This document shows, piece by piece, positions 50,307 to 58,354 of a stretch of 64,000 bases of DNA. Every line of letters begins with the position of its first letter. Within the stretch, counting starts at the first letter, position 1. Origin of the DNA: Luteipulveratus halotolerans (GTDB lineage Bacteria > Actinomycetota > Actinomycetes > Actinomycetales > Dermatophilaceae). The DNA is taken from the NCBI RefSeq assembly GCF_001247745.1, contig NZ_LAIR01000002.1, positions 1,550,001 through 1,614,000 on the forward strand, written 5' to 3'. The position numbers and the translations under genes were made by a program. Below the pieces are notes generated by a model. It was not told the origin of the DNA and did no database searches. It saw only the letters and a list, made by a program, of their open reading frames with translations.

Positions 50307-51539
50307 AGCGCCTCCGGCCCGTTCATGAGCTTGCCCGGGTTCATGATGCCCGCGGGGTCGACCTCGGCCTTCGCCGCACGCAGCATGCCGACCCACAGCG
50401 GCCCGTACTCCTCGAACATCCACGGCGCGTGGTCGGCGCCGGTCGCGTGGTGGTGCGTGATCGTGCCGCCGCCGGCGAGGATCGCGTCACCGGCCGCCGT
50501 CTTGAGGGTCTTCCACTGGTCGATCTCGGCACCGGCCTCCTGGCGCGCGAAGACGGTGTAGTAGAGCGAGCATCCGGCGGTGTAGAGGTGAGAGATGTGG
50601 CACAGCACGAACGCCGGGGTCCCCCGCTCGCGCAGGCCCTTCTCGATGTCCGCCTTGATCGAGTCGTGCAGCTGCTCGACCGTGCTCCACGGTGCCGACG
50701 TCTCCATCGTGTCGACGAGCATGCCGTGGGTCATCAGGGTGTCGCGCAGGTACGGGGTCGAGAAGCGGTGCTTCTCCCACATGACCTCGGGCACACCGCC
50801 GATCGTGACGCCCTTGTGCTTCTTGGCGATCACCCGACCGGCCGCGCGACGCGACTTGGCCTCACCTGGGCGACCGTCGTACCGCAGCACCATGAGGCAC
50901 GGGGTCTTGATGCCGCGAGCGCGCAGGTAGGCGAGCATGCCCTTGCGCTGCAGGTCGCTGCCCAGCTGGGCGAGACCGAACGCCGTCTCGTTGACGTCGG
51001 ACAGGCGCGCGATGTCGGGGTGCAGACCGGCCTGCTCCATGAGGCGCAGCGCGGCTGCGCCGGAGGCGAAGTCAGGGAAGAACCACGCGTCGGGGAGGGT
51101 GGCCTCGGGCTGGCGCTTGATGCGCAAGGTGGCCTCGGTGATGATGCCGAGCGTGCCCTCGCTGCCGACGAACACCTGGCGCGGGTTGGGCCCTGCGGCG
51201 GTGGCCGGCGTCGTACGCAGCTCGACGACACCCGTGGGGGTCGAGCAGCGCAGGCCGAAGACGTTCTCGTCGATGCGGCCGTAGCCCGTTGACTGCTGCC
51301 CGGCAGACCGCGTCGCCACCCAGCCGCCGACGGTGCTGAACTCGAACGACTGCGGGAAGTGGCCGAGCGTGAATCCCTTGGCCGGGCTCAGGCTCCACGA
51401 TGCTCGCCATGAGAGAGCACACCAGGGACGTCGTCGTCGACATGTCGAGGATGACCTCGTCGGGGGCGTCGGCAGCAGAGATGGTGGCCTCGAGTCGCTC
51501 GAGCTCGGTCGCCAGCAGCGCAGAAAGGTTCTCGGTCAT
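50303..51539 (-). pseudogene. FAD-linked oxidase (alkyl-DHAP synthase-like), N-terminal half lost
   Basis: The C-terminal 340 residues are intact: GWVATRSAGQQSTGYGRIDENVFGLR, FVGSEGTLGIITEATLRI, YLRDTLMTHGMLVDTMETSAPW, CHISHLYTAGCSLYYT, GGGTITHHHATGADHAPW and DPAGIMNPGKLM, as in alkyldihydroxyacetone-phosphate synthase-like oxidases. Upstream, after a frame change near 51385, only FTLGHFPQSFEFSTVGG remains in one frame and a start-like MTENLSALLATELERL in another. About 150-200 residues of the FAD-binding part are missing. The remnant might be expressed from 51319 but could not bind FAD normally. Confidence 0.78.
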
Positions 51540-51745
51540 CCGATCACCGTGCCACCGTGGGATGTCTCAGAAATCCCGTGTGTCCGGATCAGTGCGAATG
51601 AGACACCGAGACGGCCCGGTCGCGGCTGCTGCCGACCGGGACCGCGATGTCTCGTCAGAGAGAGGTTTGCGAGACATGCAGTTGCTCGCAGTTACGATCA
51701 GACCGTCGCGAGCGACCGCGGCGAAAGTCACGTTGGGAGGCGGAC

Positions 51746-51928
51746 ATGGCCACGCTCTTGTGCGAAGGGTGCGAGGAGCCGATCGAAACCGACGACAGCC
51801 ATATCGACTTCAACGGCGAAGACTGGCACGAAGCCTGCTTCGAGGTCAGCGGTGGGGCGACGTACTGCTGCGGAATGATGTATGACGACGGCGAGGCGAC
51901 TTGCCTCAGTTGTGGCGAGCCTCTCTAG
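51746..51928 (+). CDS. Small LIM-like zinc-binding protein
   Basis: The 60-residue protein begins MATLLCEGCEEPIE and includes DWHEACF, YCCGMMY and CLSCGEPL. The first half has C-x2-C-x18-H-x2-C, the spacing of the first finger of a LIM domain; CC and C-x2-C follow in the second half. GGAGG sits 7 nt before the ATG, so it is probably translated. Such mini zinc proteins may bind proteins or nucleic acid. It opens the accessory region. The gap 51540-51745 shows short GAGACAT/ATGTCTC inverted repeats only. Confidence 0.65.
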   Translation: MATLLCEGCEEPIETDDSHIDFNGEDWHEACFEVSGGATYCCGMMYDDGEATCLSCGEPL

Positions 51929-52112
51929 GCTGAACACCCGCGGTCGGCCGCTGCGCCGAGCGGCGCAACTCGAACACCGTCGGTGCTCGCTGCCATCGTC
52001 AGGACCCGGCACGCGGCAGCCCCGACCTTAAGTAGGCGGCGCCAGCGCTCAGCCGACCCGTGGACCGGTCCTGGCCTGACAGGATGGGCCACACTGGGAG
52101 AGGAGGATCGTC

Positions 52113-52856
52113 ATGACCGATGGAATTGTGCTCACAATCGACGACGACCGGCCCGCTCGCGCCGTGCACTTCTTTGCCGCCGGCGGACACCTCCTGGAAC
52201 TGCTCGATGATCTGGCGGAGACGGTCGACGTCGAGTGGACGGTGACGGACCTCCGCATTGGGTCTGCCATCTCGGGGCTCTCGGCGGTCGGTGAAAACCG
52301 CTTGCTTGGAATCGAGGCAGCTCGGTCTGCGGTACGAGGTCTCACGCAAGTGCGGAATGGCGAGCCATTGGCAGCCGAGTGGACGCCCATGGCGGTGAAC
52401 CACGCCAAGGACCTCGTCCGCAGTTCCGGTGTGCACGCCAAGCTCGAGGCCGGTGGGAACGTCGTCTGGCTCGACAGCGAGCTGCGCGAACGACTGCAGG
52501 CAGTCACGCCCTGGGTGCGCGAGTTCTACGGATCCGTGCGAGGCCAGCTGACGGGCGTGAACGTCACACGGGGCAACAGAGCCTCTATCCGGCCACACGC
52601 CGGCGGCCGCGTGGTGCACATCGGCTTTCCCTCGGCGCTCGCCGAGTCGATGGCAGCCGGTCTCCTCCAGTTCGTTGAGGTCGACGGCATGGTGCGTCAG
52701 AACGATGAGGGTCGGACGTACTACGTCGCTGCCGACACGGTGAAGGTCATCGAGCAGCCGACCATGTCCTGGCGCGAGCTACGGGGCTTCATGCCAGATC
52801 TGACCGGCGACATGTCGACCGCCGAGTACCTGGAGAGTATCCGTGGCGAAGACTGA
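52113..52856 (+). CDS. Unrecognised 247-residue protein paired with a PIN nuclease
   Basis: GAGGAGG precedes the ATG. I recognise no family. The N-terminal half (LTIDDDRPARAVHFFAAGGHLLELLDDLAETVDVEWTVTDLRIGSA) looks like an alpha-beta domain. The middle (LTGVNVTRGNRASIRPHAGGRVVHIGFPSALAESMAAGLLQFVEVDGMVRQND) looks like an OB/beta-barrel-type nucleic-acid binder. The end contains LTGDMSTAEYLESIRGED, a degron- or antitoxin-like tail. It overlaps the PIN gene by 14 bp. It may be a large antitoxin or effector; no evidence settles which. Confidence 0.7.
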   Translation: MTDGIVLTIDDDRPARAVHFFAAGGHLLELLDDLAETVDVEWTVTDLRIGSAISGLSAVGENRLLGIEAARSAVRGLTQVRNGEPLAAEWTPMAVNHAKDLVRSSGVHAKLEAGGNVVWLDSELRERLQAVTPWVREFYGSVRGQLTGVNVTRGNRASIRPHAGGRVVHIGFPSALAESMAAGLLQFVEVDGMVRQNDEGRTYYVAADTVKVIEQPTMSWRELRGFMPDLTGDMSTAEYLESIRGED

Positions 52857-53391
52857 GATCCCGCGTGTGCTCCTGGACTCCAGTGCTCTGATCGCCGTCA
52901 TCAAGAACGAGCCGAATGCGGAGCACATCGACGGACTGCTGGACATGCTCGCTCAGGGTGAGGTTCAGCTCTACGAGTCGGTGATCGTGATGGGCGAGGT
53001 CTACAAGCCTCCCGACAGCACGAGTCCAGCAGAGCGGGACCGGCACATGGCCAAACTCGATCAGGTTCGCTCTCTCCTCCAGTCACAGCAGGTCGTCCAG
53101 CTCGACGTCACTGCGCCCGTCGTCCGGAAGGCAACTGAGTACCGGCTCCAGCTAGCGATGAAGCTGCCCGACGCCTTACATCTCGCGACTGCGGTACTCA
53201 ACGGTTGCGACTGGCTGGTTACGTTCGACCGAGACTTTCCTGAGCAGGTGGATGGGCTGAAGGTTGTGCGGTTGAACTACGTCGACGAACCACGGGACCT
53301 ACCCTGGCAGCGCCCCGTGGAGGCAACCCTGTTCGATCACCTCGGGGACGACAACGTCATCCCGTTGGCCACTGAACGCGAGCGCCCCTAG
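52843..53391 (+). CDS. PIN-domain ribonuclease (VapC-like)
   Basis: The 182-residue protein has the acidic catalytic residues D12 (VLLDSSALIAVI), E52 (VMGEVYKP), D110 (KLPDALHLATAVL) and D129/D131 (VTFDRDFPEQ). PIN toxins cut tRNA or rRNA. The C-terminus is about 40 residues longer than standard VapC. It starts with GTG 14 bp inside the preceding gene, so the two are translationally coupled. The partner is far larger than a normal VapB antitoxin. Confidence 0.82.
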   Translation: MAKTEIPRVLLDSSALIAVIKNEPNAEHIDGLLDMLAQGEVQLYESVIVMGEVYKPPDSTSPAERDRHMAKLDQVRSLLQSQQVVQLDVTAPVVRKATEYRLQLAMKLPDALHLATAVLNGCDWLVTFDRDFPEQVDGLKVVRLNYVDEPRDLPWQRPVEATLFDHLGDDNVIPLATERERP

Positions 53392-53544
53392 TCCGGGTGT
53401 CCGGCTAGGAACCTCCGATTTCGGAAGACCCGAGCGAGGTGCCGACCACTGTCATGCCGTCCCGTCCGCTGCACCCTCGTGTGCGATAAGTTGCCACGTT
53501 TGGCAGGGCTGACCGTTGCAGAGACGGACCGTGTGCATGACAAA

Positions 53545-53574
53545 GAAGCCCGACAGCCGAAGCTGTCGGGCTTC
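53545..53574 (-). terminator. Strong terminator of the 106-residue gene
   Basis: GAAGCCCGACAGC (53545-53557) pairs perfectly with 53562-53574 around CGAA, and on the minus strand the stem is followed by TTTG. It starts 11 bp beyond the gene's stop codon. Confidence 0.85.
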
Positions 53575-53585
53575 CTGCGTGGTAG

Positions 53586-53906
53586 TTAGTTGCTGACCTT
53601 CCCCGCCGCGATGAGCTCGCGAGCTCGCTGCTGCTGCGCATGGTCGCCGAAGTGGTCCACTGCCGAGAGGAGGTCGATCTCCTCCTCCAGCGCGAAGTAG
53701 ATGCCATCGTGACGGTCGCTTGAGCCGCCCAGCGCGTTCACGCCGCCCAGTGCGTCCAACTGCGAGAGCTGCAGGAACGACCTGTGGACGAAGTCCGTGA
53801 CCAGGCCGTCCTCGGTGTCCACAAGGTCTGGCACGTAGTCCAGGCCCCCGACGAGGCCCATGGCCTTCGTGTCGTAGCCGAGCCTGTCGAGTTGCGTCGT
53901 GTGCAT
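53586..53906 (-). CDS. Hypothetical 106-residue protein
   Basis: Small acidic soluble protein beginning MHTTQLDRLGYDTKAMGLVGGLDYVPDLVDTE and ending with a helical QQQRARELIAAGKVSN. AGAGGAGAT is placed correctly before the ATG and a strong terminator follows, so it is a genuine stand-alone gene. I recognise no domain. It lies between the PIN module and the helix-hairpin-helix-like gene and faces left. Confidence 0.6.
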   Translation of the reverse strand: MHTTQLDRLGYDTKAMGLVGGLDYVPDLVDTEDGLVTDFVHRSFLQLSQLDALGGVNALGGSSDRHDGIYFALEEEIDLLSAVDHFGDHAQQQRARELIAAGKVSN

Positions 53907-54133
53907 GGCGATCTCCTCTAAGTCGGGGCGGCCACGTTCATTGCGGCGCTTTGTCTAGCCCTCAGATCAACCCGGGCCGGGCGTTCGCCCGGCCTCAAGT
54001 AGCCGGGACGCCTTCCTCATAGAGGCATTTCACCGATGTCAGATTCTCTCAACGAGCGCCGACAGATGCCACCGCGACGCTCCGTAGAGTTGGCCCAGCT
54101 CGAGGTCGCTCCACGGCGCTCAGGAGGAAGCAG

Positions 54134-54826
54134 ATGTCAGTCGCCCAGCAGGACGTCGATGCCTTAGTGGCCTACTGCAGGAACACACTCGGAGAGCAGG
54201 AGCTCTGGATCGAGCCAGAGGGGTACCCGAGCAGTCTCGCGTTGTGCTTGATCGACTCGATCTACTCGACCGGTTCCCACTACCGATCAGTGGTCAACGT
54301 GGTGAACCGATATCGGGCAGCACACGGACACAACGACGGTGCCGCTGCCCTTCTGCAATCGATGGCTGCGGCCGGTGGCGCTCGCGGATGGGCGGAGACC
54401 GTCGCGGACAACCTGAAGCCTGCGCACACGAAGCCAGGTGCACTGCTGAAGGCCGAGGTCATCCAGCAGGCCGCCCAGCTCATGGTCGACCACAACATCG
54501 ACACTGTTGAAGATTTGGTCGCGGTGGTCAGGGCGAGCCCCACGGACAACCCCATCCACAACGCATGGAAGAGGCTGCCGAGCCAGCGCTCCGGTGTGAC
54601 GTACTCCTACCTGCTGCTGCTCGCGGGCCGGCCGTCGGTGAAGCCGGACCGCATGGTCCTGAGGTTCTTGCAGCAGGCGCTTGGAGCCGACGCGACGCTC
54701 ACCACCAACCACGCGGTCGAGTTGGTCATGGCTGCCGCGCAGGAGCTCGAGGTCAGCCCGCGAACCTTGGACCACGTCATCTGGCGGGCGGCGTCAGGTC
54801 GAGAACTGACCGATCAGACTCCGTGA
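54134..54826 (+). CDS. Predicted HhH-GPD-like (DNA glycosylase fold) protein
   Basis: AGGAGGAAG precedes the ATG by 4 nt; the product has 230 residues. The mostly helical sequence has SLALCLIDSIYSTGSHYRSVVNVVNRYR near the start and GVTYSYLLLLAGRPSVKPDRMVLRFLQQALG near the end. In the latter, AGRPSVKPDRMV resembles the hairpin and catalytic Asp region of the HhH-GPD superfamily. No iron-sulfur cysteines follow. It may be a base-recognising enzyme or effector within the island. Confidence in the fold is moderate. Confidence 0.6.
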   Translation: MSVAQQDVDALVAYCRNTLGEQELWIEPEGYPSSLALCLIDSIYSTGSHYRSVVNVVNRYRAAHGHNDGAAALLQSMAAAGGARGWAETVADNLKPAHTKPGALLKAEVIQQAAQLMVDHNIDTVEDLVAVVRASPTDNPIHNAWKRLPSQRSGVTYSYLLLLAGRPSVKPDRMVLRFLQQALGADATLTTNHAVELVMAAAQELEVSPRTLDHVIWRAASGRELTDQTP

Positions 54827-54887
54827 AGTCGCCCAGGACGACCACGTCCCAGTGAGGGCGGCGGATCTGATGGGGCGACGCGGCGCA

Positions 54888-56666
54888 TTAGGCTAGCGGG
54901 AACCGCTCGATCACCCTTTCAGCCAACACCTTGGTCCGGGCCTCGATGTTGTCAGCTGTCCACGACTCCCGTGCCGCCAGCTCGGCGTTGAGCGAGAGGC
55001 CGTTCTTGTAACCGATGTATCGACCCTTGGAGTCCCGTCTGTCGCGCTTCTCGATGAAGGACTTGTTGCCGAGGTTGCTGTTGTAGGCCGTCACGGTGAG
55101 GTTGCCGAGTCGGTGTCGGTGTTCTTCCTGTACCTGGGCGGCGACTTCCTTGCCGCCGAGCATCTCCTGCCACGCGGCTGGCAGGTTCTCGCCCTGCGGG
55201 AGGATGTGCTCGATCGTCCAGACGAAGTGGTTCTTCTCCTGTCGCCACAGGTCGACCTTCGTCTCCTTGGTCATGGCGTCCTCGGCCAGGGTGGTCAGCA
55301 CGAACCGGGCCACGTCGGTGTTCTCCTCGTAGATGCGACCGAGAAGGCGAGCCCGGAACTCCTCGTCGGAGGCTGAGACGGCGTTCAGCTTCTCGCCGAC
55401 GAGCTTGAGCACGTCGTCGCCGCGGGCGTCACTGACGGCGTCGATGGTCGTCATGAAGAGCTTCGCCAGCGCGTAGGTGGGCGGGTAGCCCGTCAGGTTG
55501 CGTCGGACGAAGAAGCTTGTGAGGCGGTCAGCAACGGCTTCGATCTGGGTGTCGCACAGCTCCAGTTCTTCCTGCTTCGTCATGAGCCACATCAGCAGGA
55601 CATAGGACGGCGCGCCCTGGGCTCGCATGAGCCGCTGGAAGGCCCGGTCGAGGGATGTCGGCTGGTCGAGCTCCACGACGCAGTTGATGCGGCCGTAGAT
55701 CTTGCTCGCCTCGACGAGTGCGTCGACGACCTTCTTGAGGTCCTGCTCGAGGAGCTTCTCGTAGATGCGGATCAGGTTGGACTTGGTGGCGACGGAGGCG
55801 TTGGGGACGTCGGGGAGCTCCGTCTTGAAGGCGTTGTAGTAGTGCCTCAGGAAGCGCTCCTGGGTGGAGTAGCTGTCGCCCAGGCTCGTCAGCATGTCGT
55901 TCCAGTGCTTGAACGCCTGGTCGACGTTCATGATCTGCCTCTTCTCGGACTCGGCCAGGAGGTGGTTCTTGATCAGGTCGACGGGCGAGAGTGGCATGCC
56001 GCGGTTGTTAAGGGACTCAAAGAGGACGAAGGCATCCGCGTGGCTGGCAACCTCGATCTTCACGATGACCGCCCGCAGAGCCGCCTCGTGCACCCGAAGC
56101 GCAGCCTTCGTCTCTGTCAGCCCCTCCGTCTCGGCCAGCTTCAGGATGGCGGATCGGAAGTAGCGGTAGCACTTGGCGATCCGCCGGCTGGGGTAGTACG
56201 GCTTCCACTCGCCTTCAACGGGCAGTCCGGCGTCCTCGAGCGTCTTGAGGTAGTCGAAGAGATTGTGCCCTTGCTTCTGCGGTGTCACTCGCGGCTGCTG
56301 GTCAGCCTTGCGCACCAGCTGGCGGCCGAGGTTCGTGACGTCGGTCCGGGTGTCGTCGTCGAGCTCGTCGATGTGCTCCTTGAGCACGGAGTAGACCGCA
56401 GCGAGGAGCAGGGTCAAGGTCGTCAGGCGCTGCTGGCCGTCGACCACGTGGAGGATGTTGCCCTCCAGCGTGTCGGTCGTCTGGTCGAGAGTGATGATCG
56501 TGCCCAAGAAGTGGGCGCCGTCGGCCTCGATCAGGTCTTCGAACAGGTTCTCCCACTGAGCCTTGTACCAGGAGTACTCGCGCTGGTACGGCGGGATCCG
56601 GTACAACACGTTGCCCTCGTGGCTGAAGAGCGTATGCACCGGGTACTGGTTCGCTGACTTGATCAA
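54888..56666 (-). CDS. DUF262/DUF1524 protein, GmrSD-like restriction factor
   Basis: The 592-residue protein has an N-terminal DUF262 ParB-like domain with RIPPYQREYSWYKAQWENLFEDL and VVDGQQRLTTLTLL (D76-G-Q-Q-R80), which hydrolyses NTP in GmrS. A long helical middle follows. The C-terminal DUF1524 HNH nuclease has H487 in TIEHILPQGENLP and GNLTVTAYNSNLGNKSFIEKR. Single-chain GmrSD proteins cut modified phage DNA. It stands alone facing left, next to the methyltransferase cassette. All catalytic parts appear intact. Confidence 0.88.
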   Translation of the reverse strand: MIKSANQYPVHTLFSHEGNVLYRIPPYQREYSWYKAQWENLFEDLIEADGAHFLGTIITLDQTTDTLEGNILHVVDGQQRLTTLTLLLAAVYSVLKEHIDELDDDTRTDVTNLGRQLVRKADQQPRVTPQKQGHNLFDYLKTLEDAGLPVEGEWKPYYPSRRIAKCYRYFRSAILKLAETEGLTETKAALRVHEAALRAVIVKIEVASHADAFVLFESLNNRGMPLSPVDLIKNHLLAESEKRQIMNVDQAFKHWNDMLTSLGDSYSTQERFLRHYYNAFKTELPDVPNASVATKSNLIRIYEKLLEQDLKKVVDALVEASKIYGRINCVVELDQPTSLDRAFQRLMRAQGAPSYVLLMWLMTKQEELELCDTQIEAVADRLTSFFVRRNLTGYPPTYALAKLFMTTIDAVSDARGDDVLKLVGEKLNAVSASDEEFRARLLGRIYEENTDVARFVLTTLAEDAMTKETKVDLWRQEKNHFVWTIEHILPQGENLPAAWQEMLGGKEVAAQVQEEHRHRLGNLTVTAYNSNLGNKSFIEKRDRRDSKGRYIGYKNGLSLNAELAARESWTADNIEARTKVLAERVIERFPLA

Positions 56667-56844
56667 GAGACACCTCCGACTCGCCGATGATGCCCAAGAC
56701 TGTCAGAACACCGACACCTCCGCCGCGTCGCGGGCGGGGTGCCCCGGTGGCCTGCTGTTTCCGTAGCGGTCTCGCACCGCACGAACATGAGTCGACGCCG
56801 TTGCTCTGGCACGTCGGCGCGGCGATGATGGAAGGGCATCCGAC

Positions 56845-57069
56845 GTGAAGCGAGGGGTCATGGCGATCAAGGTCACTCCGGACCAGGTCGACAACGCGAA
56901 GTTGCTCATGGCCTTGGACAGGGCTGACGGGCGCGCCAGCGCCGAATGGATCGTTCGCCTCGCGAACGCAAAGCCAGCAGGAGTCTGGCCGGTCGGCGAC
57001 GTGGCGGAGGCGCCGGCGGCAGTGCCTCCTCGATGGTTTCGGCGGTGGAGGCGGAACCACCGTCGGTAA
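56845..57069 (+). CDS. Possible 74-residue protein
   Basis: GTG 56845 follows GGAAGGG by 8 nt. The sequence MAIKVTPDQVDNAKLLMALDRADGRASAEWIVRLANAKP is helical, with an Arg/Trp-rich basic end (PPRWFRRWRRNHRR). It is the only plus-strand gene between two minus-strand defence genes. No family is recognised. It might be a small DNA-binding regulator. Confidence 0.4.
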   Translation: MKRGVMAIKVTPDQVDNAKLLMALDRADGRASAEWIVRLANAKPAGVWPVGDVAEAPAAVPPRWFRRWRRNHRR

Positions 57070-57145
57070 CCGCCTCTAAACGGCACCCGGCTGGGCTGTG
57101 CCCGGCTTGGCTGTGAGGCTTTGCGCCTCAGGCGCAGACACCATC

Positions 57146-58354
57146 TCAGTCGTCAGCGTGACTGGCAGGGGCACGGGAGACGAGTCGTTCAGCCGAACGG
57201 TCGTACACGACGTTGACGATGTCTCCGGAGATGATCAGGTCGATCGCTTGGTCGATGACCACGCGGGGGACGACGTACCACTCCGCCGGGTCGTAGCTTC
57301 GACCCTTTTGGTCGGCCTGCGTGAGGTCTAACCGCACCTCCGCGAAGACCCGATGCAGCAGGTTTTCGAGCGCCGAGGCCCTGGTGTTGTACGTCCGGTA
57401 GCTGGCGACGACCTCCACCGGGGCCATGAGATACGTCGGTGACTTCTCGGCGTTCTTGATCCGCGCCTCGACCGAGCCGCGTGTGAAGCCGATCTTGTGC
57501 AGGTGGTTGAGCTCGGCAATCTGCGGATCGGAGCTGAGGGACCGGAGGACGTAGATGTAGCCACTTACCTCGTCATCGTCGAGGATCTCGGGAAGCTCGA
57601 CCTGGACGACGACTTGGCCGTCCTCGTCGCTCAGCCGGATCGCAAGCGACTGTCGGTACATCGACGACTCGGTTCCGTTCTCAAAGATGCAACGGAGCCG
57701 CTCGCGCTTGTTCTCGCGCGCTGTTGACTTCTTGTACTCCGTCTCGCCGACCTCGGCAATGAACAGCATGACCCCGTTCAGGACGAAGAAGGCTCCCGGA
57801 ACGATCTGTGCCATGCCCGAGTACGGCAGCAGCTTGCTCGCCCCTGCTCGAAGCTCAACATGCTTCTGTTTGAACAGCGGCTCAAACTGCTCAAAGTCCT
57901 TTGCTTGCTCCCGACGGGCGACGTCACCGCTGTCGTGCACCTGGCGGCGCACCGGCAGGTCTGACACGTCCAGCAGCCCCGACTCATCGCCGAGCAGGTC
58001 GAGGTCGTCGTCGCCAAGCAGGTCGTCAATCGACTCGGGTGCTTCCGGCGCCTCCAGCAACCCGAACTCGTCCAAGTGTTTGAGCGCCGTGATCTTCTCC
58101 TCGTTCGCCAGGATCCCGTCAAGACGGGCACCAAGCTTCCGTTCGGCGATCTCGCGGGTGGTGGAGTCCGGCACGCGGCCCTGAGTGCGTCGGAACTCGA
58201 CAACTTCTAGAAAGGCTCGCTCAAGCCGATCGGTATGGGTGACCTTGGCCTGCTTCACGGGTGCGTCGAGCAGGCCGTCGACGTCTGAGTCCAGCAGGTC
58301 GTCGAGGCTAGCCGGGGCTGCCCGTTCCGCCTCGAGTGCATCTTCGGGGCTCAT
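57146..58354 (-). CDS. GIY-YIG nuclease-family protein (T5orf172/Mug113-like)
   Basis: The protein has 402 residues. The N-terminal half is acidic with repeated DDLL/DSDVDGLL segments. Middle residues carry a beta-rich domain (GMAQIVPGAFFVLNGVMLFIAEVGE). The C-terminal GIY-YIG domain has Y266-I-Y268 in GYIYVLRS, K287-I-G in LHKIGFTRGSVEARIKNAEKS with the catalytic Arg region, and a Glu in RASALENLLHRVFAEV. It should nick or cut DNA. The start overlaps the upstream ATPase gene by 4 nt; it is the last gene of the cassette. Confidence 0.85.
   Translation of the reverse strand: MSPEDALEAERAAPASLDDLLDSDVDGLLDAPVKQAKVTHTDRLERAFLEVVEFRRTQGRVPDSTTREIAERKLGARLDGILANEEKITALKHLDEFGLLEAPEAPESIDDLLGDDDLDLLGDESGLLDVSDLPVRRQVHDSGDVARREQAKDFEQFEPLFKQKHVELRAGASKLLPYSGMAQIVPGAFFVLNGVMLFIAEVGETEYKKSTARENKRERLRCIFENGTESSMYRQSLAIRLSDEDGQVVVQVELPEILDDDEVSGYIYVLRSLSSDPQIAELNHLHKIGFTRGSVEARIKNAEKSPTYLMAPVEVVASYRTYNTRASALENLLHRVFAEVRLDLTQADQKGRSYDPAEWYVVPRVVIDQAIDLIISGDIVNVVYDRSAERLVSRAPASHADD

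Noticed and set aside
51540..51745. GAGACAT/ATGTCTC repeats as a riboswitch or small RNA
   Set aside because: Only 8-bp arms with long spacers; no recognisable RNA motif.
52074..52085. CTGACAGGAT shared with the tRNA-Pro 3' half, as a possible left attachment site of the island
   Set aside because: Only 10 bp match, no integrase is visible, and the match is short enough to be chance.
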